Positions 44,961 to 56,510 of a stretch of 64,000 nucleotides of DNA are shown here, in pieces. The DNA comes from Edolisoma coerulescens. Lineage: Eukaryota; Chordata; Aves; Passeriformes; Campephagidae. Position 1 is the first letter of the stretch. Every line of letters begins with the position of its first letter. Position numbers and translations under genes: made by a program. Below the pieces are notes generated by a model, which was given only the letters and a program-made list of their open reading frames with translations, was not told the DNA's origin and searched no databases. The stretch lies in assembly GCA_013397115.1 (NCBI GenBank), contig VWZW01004024.1, positions 913,669 through 977,668 on the forward strand. Direction: 5' to 3'.

Positions 44961-47669
44961 ACAACCAAGAGCTTTTCTTCAGCTGCTGAGAGCAACCACC
45001 ACCACCACCGCAGCAACAGCTTGGAAATGGGAAGCAGCACACAACTTTCATTAGAACAAAGACATAAAACAAACTCACAAAAGGCAGCCTGGGGGCTTTT
45101 ACGCACTCATCTGGAGAGACCCCCACAGGTCCCTAAGGAACGGGTAGAACGCATCCTCGTGGGCAACACCGCTGCCAAAACAACAGGGGGAAGATGGATG
45201 ATTTTGTGAATCTTCATCAAAAAATTCCTCTTCCATGAGATAAAGGCGGTGTCAAGACTCTTTCCAAGTTTTTACTCATTCATACGCACAACCTTTCCAT
45301 CCTGCACATGCGCACGCCTTCACGCAGCAGCTGGTCCCGATATCAGAGGAGCATCACAGCCAGGAAACTATCACCAAGAAGATAAAATACAGGGCAGGAG
45401 ACTGCAGGATGGTAGCCTGCAGGAACAGGAATCGTGGGGAAGGGGCTTAATTCCCCACCACCCCTGTTTGTGAATGGTTCTGGGAAAGCCACAGGGTGTC
45501 CATGCCTCATCTTTTGCCATCAGGACAGTGTTAGAGTGGTGGGAGATGGAAGAGCACCAGGGAATCAAGACTCGCTCATCTCATCATTTCAGCCAGATCT
45601 CCCTTCTTCAGTCACCACACAACTGGGTACCATCCACATCCAGGCATTTTGCAAGGAGGTCAGCAACACCACAGAGCAGGACCAGGAGGTCTCCCTAAAC
45701 AAGCAGATGTATTTGTTCACTCCCAAGCAGACTCCCTGCCCTGCCACCCCAACCAGAACACTGCACTCAAATATGGACACTGGAAAGCATCCACTGTTTT
45801 TGGGGAGAGGGGGTTACGGCAGTCAGCACAGCACAAACTGCTTTTGTTGGCTTCCTGCCTTTCAAGCCAAAAGCAACAATAACAAAAAATCAAAAACCAC
45901 TAACATTTGATAAAGCTTTTCAAGTTGAAAGAGGTCAGGAAAAAGTTCCAAGAAAGGAAAGAGAAACAACCTTCTTTAAAACCCTTTAATGTGGTGAGAA
46001 TCAGCTCTCACAGGTTACAGGTTTATATTTTTCCCCTCTACTTTTCCAGTCATCTTTACCCCCTCTCCCACACTTCCAAATGGCAGCAGCGCTCCATTAA
46101 AATGGCCAGGGAGGAACCCCTCCCCTCCCTGTGCAGGAGGGTGCTGGGTTGACCTCTCCACATTTGGACATGCCTGCAACCTCTGGCTTTCAAGGGCGAA
46201 CGCCAGCAGTGCAGTGACCTTCCCGGAATCATGGTCCTCTGACCTCCCTTCTCTGACCCACCCATCTGTCCCTCCGCTGAACTCCATCCCAGCCGCGCTG
46301 GGGACGTGGCACTGTCTCACAAGGGGTGCAGCTCCTCCTGACAGACCTTGCCTTGACAGCTCCCACAGGCCCCAATCCTGGGTGTTTTTGCTTAGGAGAT
46401 TGAAGCGGGGTCAAGGAGAAAAGGATCCAGACTACACACCAGCCAGATAAAAAAATAACTAAAGCAAATAGCCTCAACAGCAACAAACCCATTCAAGTCC
46501 TGTACCCATTTCACTTGCCATCCCCTGCAGAGTGCCTTTACCAGTACATCCTTTGTGAGACCAGCCCAGAGGGGTTACAGACCCATGACCATCTCTGCTG
46601 GAGCTCTGGAAAAGCCTTGGTGACTTTTCTTCATTCTTGTGCTACACCAAGTCCACCAGATCGCACCAGGTTGTTGAGCAAAACTCTGTCTGACCCAGCC
46701 ATATCAATGTGCCTCATCCTTCCCCAGACAGTTCAGCATGAGGCGGTCCACACTCTGCCTTTTCCAAGCCACGCATGGGCCAAACCAGATGGTCACTGAT
46801 ACCACATCGTGTTCCTACATATGGGGGTCCAAGTGCTCCCTCCCCTCTGTACACCAGTTTTCCCACAATTCACACAGCCACATTTCTCCATGGGAGCTGC
46901 CTCTCCCAAAACACCAAGTTTAACATATTGCTGGAAGACTGCAGTGATGCTCCTGAGAACAGAAGACCTCATCCCAACAGGGCCCACAATCAACCACTGC
47001 ACCCACTTGGGATGGTTTTTCCTAACATCTTCCCACCCAGACCACAGCTGCTCCAGAGCTCCCCACACCTTGGGACCATCTCAGCTGGAAAGAGCAAAAC
47101 AAAGTTTAACTGATGCCCAAAATGCAAACCATGACCAGGGCAGGCACCACACCAACAAGCAAAAATGCTCACACCAGTGGCATCATTTGCTCCCAGCTGG
47201 AGGAACAGGCAGAGCTCCTGTGCATAGGAAAGAAACAGCTTTTCCCATGCACATCCCCACAACCAACACTACTTTTTCAGCCCCCCAGCAAAAAAGCTAC
47301 TGATTTCCTTCCCTCCTTGCCGGGTGAGTTTGGAGACCCCATCTTCACCCCCAGCAACACTGGGGGGCATCACGTCGATAACATCTCACACATGCAGCAG
47401 GACATGAGCCTGCCTGCTGCCTGCAATCAACTCTGCTTGTTTATTTTTATTTAAGCAAAACTGTAGCCAGGCGGGGCTGGAAGAAGGCTGGGAGGGGGAC
47501 AAACCCTTAGAAAGCTGGGCTGAGTGTTGGTCTCCAAAGGCACTGAAACTAGGGATGGAAGGAGGGGCCAGCTCTCCTTTCCAAAGGAGCTTTCAATAGG
47601 AAACAGATGTTGAGCGCCCAGTGACCAAAGCAGGGTCTGCAGCGGGCTTCCCTGGCTCCACACTCCCAA
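44961..47669. other. long unique filler, no gene recognised
   Basis: Short CCACCACCACC run near 44998. The rest is A/C-rich on the + strand, with several long but domain-free + frames explained by low T content. Confidence 0.55.
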
Positions 47670-47960
47670 CAGAATCCGTTTTAATTAAAATATTTTAACT
47701 CAAGCATGAGGCGAGGGGTAGGGGGAATGGGGAAAAGTATGGGGGTGATGTCCTTGTTACTTCTGAACAGGCAGCGACGTTTGTGGCTAGAGAGGGTGTC
47801 GGGGTGCAGGGTTGGGTCAGACACCCCATCCTGTACCCCTAGCCCAGGCTTCCTCCCTCCAGCAGGGCTTGACATAAATTCTGCTGACCTTGAGTGAAAA
47901 ATTGCCTCGTTTTGGTACCGAAAAAATAACATTACATCATGTAGCTGTGTCAGGTTCTAT
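47670..47960. promoter_or_regulatory. weak AT-rich islands at both ends
   Basis: GTTTTAATTAAAATATTTTAAC from 47678 and TTTGGTACCGAAAAAATAACATTACATC from 47910 are AT-rich islands around a GC-rich middle. Only the two ends look motif-like. Confidence 0.25.
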
Positions 47961-48140
47961 CAATACCCCCTTCCCACCCACCCCCAAAGTGAGGGGGATG
48001 TAACCCAACACTATGAAAACACCAGCCCAGAGGAGAAAAGGGGCCTTTGTTATGGACCATCAGCTTCCCGCTCCTGCCTGAGGTGAAGAAAGATCTCAAA
48101 AAATGTTCAGCCAGGAGGTACAGACTCCAGACATGTCACA
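47961..48140. other. filler left of an assembly gap
   Basis: C-rich unique sequence; nothing recognised. Confidence 0.6.
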
Positions 48141-48253
48141 CCCCCCCCCCCCCCACCCCCCTGCTNNNNNNNNNNNNNNNNNNNNNNNNNNNNNNNNNNN
48201 NNNNNNNNNNNNNNNNNNNNNNNNNNNNNNNNAAAAAAAAAAAAAAAAAAAAA
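48141..48253. other. assembly gap between a C-run and an A-run
   Basis: Fourteen C (48141-48154), A, then six C precede 67 N (48166-48232), and 21 A (48233-48253) follow. The gap is probably a collapsed or unread homopolymer-rich segment. Open frames running through the N are meaningless. Confidence 0.95.
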
Positions 48254-49129
48254 GGATGGCAGGAAGCCTGAAAGCCCAGCCACTGGATCACTAAAGCCTG
48301 ACTTTAAGCTGGGACGAGTCAGTCGTTTCCTCCAGGAATCATTTCCTCCTTCCTCGTGAGGATCGATCCTGGCTTTCTTCCCAAGGGGTACCTAACTCCC
48401 TCAAAGGAGGAGACGTGGAGCACAGGACACGCAGAAACCCACAACCTCGCTCCAGCATGGAAAAACACAGGGAGACCAGGACTGAACAGTGAGAAGGGAA
48501 CCTGACAAGGGTTCTGCCAAGCCATGGACACCCAAGCAAGCCCACACATCCTGCAGCAGAGAGCATCTGCCCACCCCACAGGAAAAGGCATGAGTTGATG
48601 CACAACGGGAAGGAAATCATGGCCTGTAGGATCTAATAACCAGCACAGGCTCCCTGAGGCTGTGAGTTCAGCAGGGCCAGGCACAGTCTGAGAGGCTCTT
48701 CCTACAGCACTCGGGGAGCGTGGTGCCGAGTGGATGGGAGGCAGGCTGTGCCACTCGCCCCCCAGCCAGGGAACAGGCCCTAACCCACTCCCTTTACTGG
48801 GAGAGAACTGCAGGAGCCTGAGGCAAGTGGGAATGAAGGAGGTGCAAATGGAGCCCCCCCCGGACCATGCACGCTGCAGGGTTGGGGGTTGCTTTTTGCC
48901 TTCCTGATAGGATCATGCTTTCCCCTGCCCACAGACAGGGACACAGGGGCAATGCACCCCAGCGAAGCGTGCCTTGCCTAAACCCTGCTCGCTGGCAGCA
49001 CTCCGGCTCACTGAGCAAGCCCACGGGAGAGGAAAAGGAGCTGCCGCTGCCCCTGGGCAGCACAGCATCAGGCCATGCACCAGTCGAGGGGAGAGGGAGG
49101 AGAACACTCAGCTTGCCCCAGGCTCTCGG
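48254..49129. other. GC-rich filler, nothing recognised
   Basis: No repeats or motif clusters. An eight-C run lies near 48855. Confidence 0.6.
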
Positions 49130-49225
49130 CTTTCCAATGTATTTTCTCATTAACGTGTAATACAGTTTTATTGTCTCAAACAATGTCTGTTTTCGATCAG
49201 TTCCTTTATCCCAGACACTGCCGCG
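49130..49225. promoter_or_regulatory. short conserved-element-like island
   Basis: TTCTCATTAACGTGTAATAC from 49143 and TCTGTTTTCGATCAGTTCC near 49186 form an AT-rich, CpG-retaining island in GC-rich filler. Confidence 0.35.
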
Positions 49226-51149
49226 CGCAGAGACCGAAGAGGCCAGATGGTTCATGTTGCAGGAGTCTTCTCGCTCTTCCCCACCCGCTCTCTAATTCCT
49301 TACAAATTCCTGGAATGCCTGCGCCCCCGAAAACCAGCCCTGGGCAGAGGCAGGCATTGGCCCTGGGAGCAGGGGTTGGGGGCTCTCCTGGTCACCCCTC
49401 CCCACCACTGGCAGCCCCCCTGCAACAAGCAACAGCTGTCATCTCCTCCACGGGGTCGCCAGGGAGCATTTTCCACCCAAAACCAGAGATCCGTGGGTGT
49501 CCTCTGCTGAGGGAGGGATGTGCAGACCCCAAAATCCCCAGCCCAGCCCCAAAGAGCCAGCCAGCAGCAGGGCTGCAGCCAGCAGGGAGGACTCCTGCCC
49601 GTAATCCCCACCACGTGCCCAAAGCCACCAGGCTGCTGCCACACCACTCTCAGCTCCAGCTTTCACCCACGCCTCCTGTTGCTAATCCCCATGCCAGCAG
49701 CTGGACACAGAGGTTTGCTGAGTCCTTCCCAAAATCCAACGGGCCTATCCAAGCTCTGGCCAAGTCAAAGGGAAGGTTCCTGCTGACTGCAAGTAGCTTC
49801 TCCCCAGCCCTGTGCTGGCTATCCACACAGGCAGCTTGGCCGGTGACTTCAGCCCACCCCAAAACACCCCTTGGAGGTCTGGCAAGGCTCATGCTCCTCC
49901 TGACATCCTTCCAGCACCCTTGCAACCACATTCCTCGGAGAAGGAGGAGGGAAGCCCACCAGGCCCAGGAAGGAGCCCTGCTGAGCACAGCCCAGCAGGG
50001 GAAAAATAAGGGATGCTGAAAGCAATCATTCAGCCTGGAAGAAGGCCAGGAGACTGGTGTTCACACTTCAAGCACCACAAGAGCACAGATCATCTCATCT
50101 GGGAAAAACCAGAGTCTGGTAGAAAAGATGGCACCTTCTCCCAAGGCACTCAGGCACCACATGGCACGGCCATGCCACAGGATGCCAGTCTCTCTGACCC
50201 TGCAGACCTTGTCCTGTCTCCAAGGAGCTACATGAGCTGCAGTTTCCCCCTGTTCCCACCCCGCAGCAGCCACTGCCCAGGAAAAGTTCCACCGAGGAAT
50301 GACCAGAGGGGACCCCTAGCCTGCAGCTCCGTGGGGCTGGCAGCCACTCTCCAGGGTTTGGCTGCCAAAATGTTGTGCGGGCTCCTCGGAGACCTGCCAA
50401 GCAGACGAGTATCTGCTCCCAGTTCAACTGAGTTTTCATGAGGTTGACACAAGACAGCCCTACTGCCAAGTTTCCACAGTTCTTTCAGAGATGGGGTGCC
50501 AGAGTCCAAGAGACACCTCCAAAAACCTCACCACAGCAAGGAGGACGCCTTCTTTTTTTATCAGCACTTTCTTCCCTAAGCTGTTCATTTCAGCAAGCCC
50601 TATGCCAAGCCTGCCTCCACCCAGAGAAATGCCAGGGCACACAGTTAAAGTCCTGCCAAGTTCTGAGGTTGAGGAAAAAATCTAAGGGGGTGGGCGGTTT
50701 ACAGCAGGTAGATTTATACCTGTATGATCATGCCATCTCCTCCAACACCCATCCTACACCTTGTACAGGAGCTCTACACTGATGGAAGAAGCTGTTATTG
50801 CCATGCAGCAGAAGCTGAAGGGGTCTAAGATACTTGGTTTCAACCCAAGAAGCCCATGTGCAGAAGAAATCTGCTATAGGCCAAAACAGAGGAGTCCAGA
50901 GTATCCTCAGACCCCTGTCCTGAAATAGCCAGGAAGGAGACAAGTAGAGGATGTGCCCTTGGGACACTGGAACAAGAGGGCTGGAAATCAGTGATGGCAG
51001 GAGGAATCCAAGCACTGTGGTGATTTTTTGCACTCCAGAGCAGAGAAAATATCACCTGCCACCTTTTGGCATTCCCAGCGCTCAACTTTGGCTCCATCCA
51101 GCAAGGAAAAACACAGCAGGAAAGAGCAAGCGAGCTGAAACCTGATCCC
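49226..51149. other. C-rich filler carrying the longest open frame in the window
   Basis: A + frame is open from 49075 to 50019 (314 codons). It is proline-, serine-, alanine- and glutamine-rich, crosses the AT-rich island at 49130-49225, and has no recognisable domain or splice logic. Low T content makes stops rare on this strand, so I treat it as chance. Confidence 0.5.
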
Positions 51150-51345
51150 CTGAAAGTCCGGACTCGGTGTCTGGCTTTTCTTACCGGCTCGGCCGACCTG
51201 TACGTGCCAGCCTGGGAAGGCGTAATGGTTCCACCGACAGAACTTCATTAACTTTTTATACACTCGGCCACTAATTTATAATCATTAGCGGACAAACAGC
51301 CAACAATTACACAAGCAGCACGTTAAGGAGAGAGGGAGAGAGCTT
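51150..51345. promoter_or_regulatory. conserved-element-like block
   Basis: ACTTCATTAACTTTTTATAC near 51241, CCACTAATTTATAATCATTAGCGG from 51269 and CCAACAATTACACAAGC near 51300 put several ATTA/TAAT cores together. CpG pairs at 51160-51235 lie on the left side. Confidence 0.45.
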
Positions 51346-52849
51346 GAAGGAGTAGTGATGGAAACATGCTCACGGTCGGGAGTGATCTGGAGCCAGGATG
51401 GCACGTCCATGTCCCGGGGCTGGCATGTGGCAGGGGCAACCTCTCCCAAGATTTACTGTCATGTCGTTTCCTCAGCTGTAATTAAGGCATTGGGCAGCAG
51501 AAATGCAAAAGGCACAGGTGAGCACAGGGTGGGGGAAAAATCTCACAAGCCCTCTCATTTTCAAATAAAAGGAGATGGGAAGAAGAGGAGCATGCATACT
51601 CCACGTTTCCAATTCCTGGCACAGGCAAGGTGCCCGTTTGCAGAAGAATGTGAAATTGTACACAGAAACAGCTCTAAATTAATCCTGATTTAATGAAATC
51701 TTCAAACATAGATCATGTAACCCCAGTGCCCTTCCACGCACCAACTCCCCTCCTGCTGGAGCAGCTCTGTGTGGGAGGCAGAACATGGTGTTGCAATGCA
51801 CAGCACCGGCACCTGCGGTGAGCAATGCCTGCAAGTACCCAAATCCTGAGGATGCATCTACCTTGAGGATGGAGATGTGGAAAAGAGAAAAAGTTTCAAA
51901 CACGTCTGGGATCAGCGGTCTCTGTTTCCCTGAAGAAAACTCAAAACCAACTCCACCAGTGCTCCCCTCCTGCCCAATATCCTGCCAGAAAACCCTCACT
52001 GCATGAGGCGAGGCTGCCGGCAGAGGACAACAGGCAGGCTCCCACCTCTGCAAAAACCTGAGCTGCTTTAATCGACAGAAGAGCTGTAAAACCTGCAGAT
52101 ACAGATGCCCCTGCCGCACAGGCAGGCCAGCAAGGGAGCGAGTGACCTGACCAGCATCACTCAACAGCACGGCATGCCCAGAAACCAAACCTACACCTCT
52201 TTTGGCTCCTGCACAAGGGCTGAGCCGCTCTCCTGCCCCACACCAGACAGCCCAGCCAGTCCTTTTTCAAGACATAAGCCTCCTGTTAAACAGGTCTAAT
52301 AAACGCTGCATGCACCTTGCAGAGCCTCTCCTCTGGCATCTCCGAGCAGCCAGCGCAGCGCAGCACAGCTCCTACCGCTTCTGGAGAGGAAAGCTGCTTC
52401 CCAAAACTCCATGCAGCAGCGGGGAAAGAGCGGCACCCCTTAAGAAATGCCAAGAAGTGGGTGGCTGGCTGTGAGCCGCCCAGCTCCCCTCCAGAGCCGG
52501 GGGAGGCTGCAGTGAGCGAGCCAGCCTGTGGGCAGGACCTGCCATGCCCTGCAAGCCGTGGCTTGCCAGGCACGCCGAGGGCAGGTAGGCAGAGCCCCAC
52601 GCTCCCAGCACGCAATCCCGGACACGCTCGCAGCTGGAAGGAGCCCTTGCAGCCCCCCAGCACCACCCACCCCCCTCCTGCTCCCCGCGGCACAGGCGTG
52701 TGGAAAGGCTCACAGGCTGCTTCGGCTCACAGCGGGACCTTTCCCCTTCCACCCTTGCACTTGCGAAGAGGAAAGTGCAGACCTAACACATGCTGAGGCT
52801 TATCACATCAAGAGACCAAAGCGTTCAGGCCAGCAGAATGAATGCCTCT
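51346..52849. other. unique filler, nothing recognised
   Basis: A short AT-richer stretch (51640-51700, with AATTAATCCTGATTTAATG at 51677) may be a small element. The part 52300-52760 is GC-rich with open frames on both strands and no domain. Confidence 0.5.
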
Positions 52850-53187
52850 GAGATTAATGGGGACTAAAACCAAATTTCTCATGTGACAAGCTTCCTTCCC
52901 TCTACAGCAGCTTAATAACCATTCAGCACCCATAGAGAAAAAAAACTGAAGTCCCTCCACCTAGAAGTGCAATTTAGGGGATCAAGCAGTAAAGATAATT
53001 TAGATGCAAATTTGGACCACTCATCCTGCCTGGGATCCACCACCTGGGTACAGCTACAGGATCACAGTGCTTTTTAAGATAGCTCCTACCTGATCCACTA
53101 AAAATCAGAGCATATTGTTTAAATTATTTTCCTGTGGCTGTTCAATATCCACAGTGTCATGAGTAAAACCCTCAATCTAAGAAAACC
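52850..53187. other. AT-richer unique sequence
   Basis: Includes AAAGATAATTTAGATGCAAATTTGG from 52991, holding an octamer ATGCAAAT at 53004-53011, and TTGTTTAAATTATTTTCC near 53115. Weak candidate for regulatory DNA. Confidence 0.3.
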
Positions 53188-53210
53188 GGGGGGCGGGGGA
53201 GGGGGGGGGG
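53188..53210. repeat. G-run with G-quadruplex potential
   Basis: Six G, C, five G, A, then ten G. At least four G-triplets are separated by one-base loops, so a quadruplex is possible on the + strand. Confidence 0.85.
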
Positions 53211-53650
53211 AGAACTACAATGAGAAGCTGTCACACGGTCCATGTAGGGTAACAACCACAGATGGAATGGTGGGATATGCAGAGAGGAGTGGAAGTTGTT
53301 TCTGCATTCCTGCCTTTGAGTAACTTTCCAAGAGAATTACCCAAATACCTGCTGAGGACTTTTTTTTTTTTAAACAGCATCACTTAAGGGCTGGATTTGT
53401 CATTAAGGTATTTGTAATTTAAAACTATTTCAGAGAAGTACTTCTAACAAAGAAGGCAAAAGCTTAATTTCAAATATGTAAATATGAGACACTTCCATCT
53501 TTTTTAACGCTTCTCAAAAGCAAAGCAAGAGACTCTTCTCTACTGAAACATGTTGGGAAATTGAGCTGCACAAATTTGTAAAACATTTCTGTCAACCCAA
53601 ATGCACATTATTATTTCTTTTCCTCCTTGAGACCTTTTAATTTGGAGGGG
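53211..53650. other. AT-rich stretch, possible old element or regulatory DNA
   Basis: T-run near 53361-53372, then AAGGTATTTGTAATTTAAAACTATTTC and TTCAAATATGTAAATATGAGAC-like sequence near 53405 and 53470. Motif content is low. I cannot assign it. Confidence 0.3.
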
Positions 53651-54639
53651 GGAAGGGAAAGACCTCATCCTGCCTAAAGACATAGAGATGCCGATGCCTC
53701 TCAAGCCCCAAAACAATAACTGGTCTATACCCCATCCCACAGGGATGCAGCATGGCATCTGCAACAGGCAAGAGGAAGGAGGGAACATCTCCCACCAGAC
53801 CCAGGTCAGCAGCCAGTCTGGGGGTTCAGCAGCAGATGCAGGCACCAAACCTTGCACGGGAATTAATCACTGCCCTTAGGAGCTCTCCGCCTCCCACTGC
53901 CTTACCCACACCACCCAGGGCAGAGGGAAGCAGATGGAGGACAGGAATTCCTTACCATGGGGTAGCATCGGGCTGGGGGCAAGTGCCGGCACCTAGGAAC
54001 CCTTGCCACAGAGGGAATCAAAAGCAGCCACACTCCAAAGGCAATAGGGAAGTGTTACTACAGCCACCCACTAAGTCCAGGTAGGCTCACAAGCAATGGA
54101 CCCCCAATGCTTTTTGGGAGACATGCAGAGAGATCTGGGCTCATCCAGCCTGGAGATGCCTGCACAGGGTGGGAGGTGAACAAAGCAGCAGTCAGAGCAC
54201 ATGGAGCAGGACCCTCACTACCCCAAGTGAGGAGGGCACAGCCTTTTAAAGTAAGGACATGGAGAGCTGGGCAAAGGGAGCCTGACAGCATCCTTTCCAT
54301 CACTAAAGGATCAGCAGCATCGAGCTGTTCTTGGGGAGCTCTCCTGGAGAGACCTCTGCACAGATCCAGGGCTGTTCCTCTCCCTGCACAGTCAGGAACA
54401 CTCTTGTCTGGCTTTTGGCACTCCATTATCCAAAGACTCCAGCAAAGGAGGCAAGACCAGCAGCAGCATGACTTGNGCCCCAGCCAGCCCCACACAAACC
54501 TCAGCCAAAGCCTTCCCTGGGGATGAGGGGCTGCACAGCTAATACTGCTGTGTGCAACCCCCCTCCCCCCCCGCCCCTTTCCCCTGTCCCTCTCCCTAAA
54601 CTCACTCTTGGCCCCATCCTACTGAACAATCTCGCCGCG
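53651..54639. other. filler with a C-rich G4-capable tract and an ambiguous base
   Basis: An N lies at 54476. The tract 54558-54584 has four C-runs of four or more, giving G-quadruplex potential on the minus strand. No gene recognised. Confidence 0.55.
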
Positions 54640-55080
54640 GGCTGCTTTTGTAAGCCTCCAGCCCCAAAAGAAAAATGATGGGTTTGAACTCTTAACCCCG
54701 CCCCAGAAAAAGGCTGGAATTAAAAGGGGTTTATGACTAAGTATGCAGATGGGAATACTGTAATAACAACAGGCAAAATGTTTGCCTAGCAGTTCTGGAC
54801 TGGTTTCGGAGGGAGGGAGGGAAAGAGAGAGTGGGACGGGGCGGCTTCTGGCCGGAGGATGACGGCACGGAGAAAGAATTTGGCGGCTGGGAGGGAAGGG
54901 AGGCTGCTGATAAATGCTGGGGCAGAGGCGAGGAGGGGGGCCAGGACCCGAGAGCCGCATGGCTGGCACTTCAGGGGAGCTGGCTGCGCGCTGCGGGGTC
55001 CTGGCCGTCTAACAAAGGCTCTGTCGCCGAGGAGGAGAGCGGGGAAGGGGGACACTGCAGCAGAGCTCAGCTCGGAGCTG
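54640..55080. promoter_or_regulatory. AT-rich arm followed by CpG-richer segment
   Basis: GGGTTTATGACTAAGTATGC near 54727 and ACTGTAATAACAACAGGC near 54757 look element-like; 54835-55080 then holds many CpG. The order (AT-rich, then CpG-dense) resembles the blocks near 13, 20 and 21 kb, but the right AT-rich arm is absent. Confidence 0.3.
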
Positions 55081-56477
55081 GCTCAGCACTGATCACACGC
55101 CTTGGGGGACACTGTCACACTCTCTGGGATACAGAATGGGGAGTCTAATCAAGGCACACAGCAGTATTCCCCTTCAATACCCCAAATCCCTTCTGATGGA
55201 GGTACTCATGCACAGACTTCTGCCAAAGGGAGTGCCTACAACCTCAAACAAGTGGCTAATTTTTACCAGCAGTGGGACTCCAGGTCTGCTGAAAAGGTGA
55301 TTAAACCTCAGTGCCGAAGCCACCTAGGAGGGCATTTTCAGGACATCACCTTCCCCTTTTAGCAACAGGCTGCACCAAGGCTCCACAAGTGGGAAGCTCA
55401 GGCTAGGGGAGACCTAAACCTCAGCCACCGTCCTAGAGGAGTGCACCCCACCACTGGCATAACCTCATTGCAAGAGGGGAGAGCACTGCTCCTCTGGCCT
55501 CCAATCCTGCCCAAGCCTTCTCCCACTCCTCTGGCACCCAGGGACATCCAGGACTCTCCTCTCTGTGAGGGATCAGTCAAGTGAGGTCCCTCAATGGTCC
55601 CCTGTCACACAACAAGGAGTCCCTGGACATGGCTCGCAAGACCTCAGAAATGCCTCCCCGCCACTGTACCAGGTCAGGCTGCCCCTTGGCACACATAGAG
55701 AGGTTTGCTCCATAGTTCAGTGGAGATGTGACTCCCTGCCTGTACCAAACCAGCACCTTCCTGTTCTCCAGAGCTCCACAAAGTGCCTACAAACTTCATC
55801 CAAGATGCAAACCACTTGCACAACACCACACACAGCTTGGCAGTCACAGGCCAGAAAGCCACCAAACACCCAAATCTTGCAACTCAGCAGGACCCACAGG
55901 ACAGAAACTCACATGTGGCACATACAAACAAGCCACAAACCCACAGACCTCCCCAAGCTCCCAGAGGAGCCACAATATGGAACTATTTTGAGTGATTCTC
56001 CTGCCACGGGCATGAGAATCTTCCCCCCATGCTCACTGGGCGCAGCCCAGCCTGATGCAACAGCAGTGCTTTGCCAACCCAAGCACCTCACAGGGGTACA
56101 GCTTCAGATAGGAACATGCCCCAGCTGCTTCCCTGAGACAGTAAAGCCGCGTGAAAAAAACCTCACAGCACGACTGGCAAGGCAGGAACTCCAGGAGACT
56201 CCCCAGCTTGCAAGGTGGGGGATTTGCAAGTGTCTGACACCTCCCTTTCCTCAACAAGGACCTCAGCATTTCCAGCACCAGCACATGGGAGTTCTGACTC
56301 GATTGCGGTCACCTCCTGCTGACCCACTGCATTTACCAGAGACAGCGAGTGCTGGAAGGAGTCTGTGGACACTAAAACCTGTCTCATTGCTACAATCCTC
56401 CTTTAGGTCCAACTTGTTGCATTGATGAACAGAAAGACAGAAGCCCTGCAGAATCCAAGTAAGAGGCACATGGACAG
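55081..56477. other. A/C-rich filler with a 286-codon open frame, not coding-like
   Basis: The + frame from 55565 to 56425 is open in sequence that is strikingly poor in T and G (row 55801: A 22, C 21, G 11, T 6), which explains the lack of stops. The translation is rich in threonine, proline, histidine and glutamine with no domain. Confidence 0.5.
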
Positions 56478-56510
56478 CCCCCCCCCCACACACACACACA
56501 CACAGCCCCC
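56478..56510. repeat. C-run plus (CA)n microsatellite
   Basis: Ten C pass directly into ACACACACACACACACA and then another C-run. Confidence 0.93.

Noticed and set aside
49075..50019. 314-codon + strand open frame, the longest in the window
   Set aside because: The translation is low-complexity (proline, serine, alanine, glutamine), has no domain, crosses an AT-rich island without change, and lies in T-poor sequence where stops are rare.
55565..56425. 286-codon + strand open frame
   Set aside because: Same explanation: the row at 55801 has only 6 T in 60 bases. No recognisable domain, and no splice or start context beyond chance.
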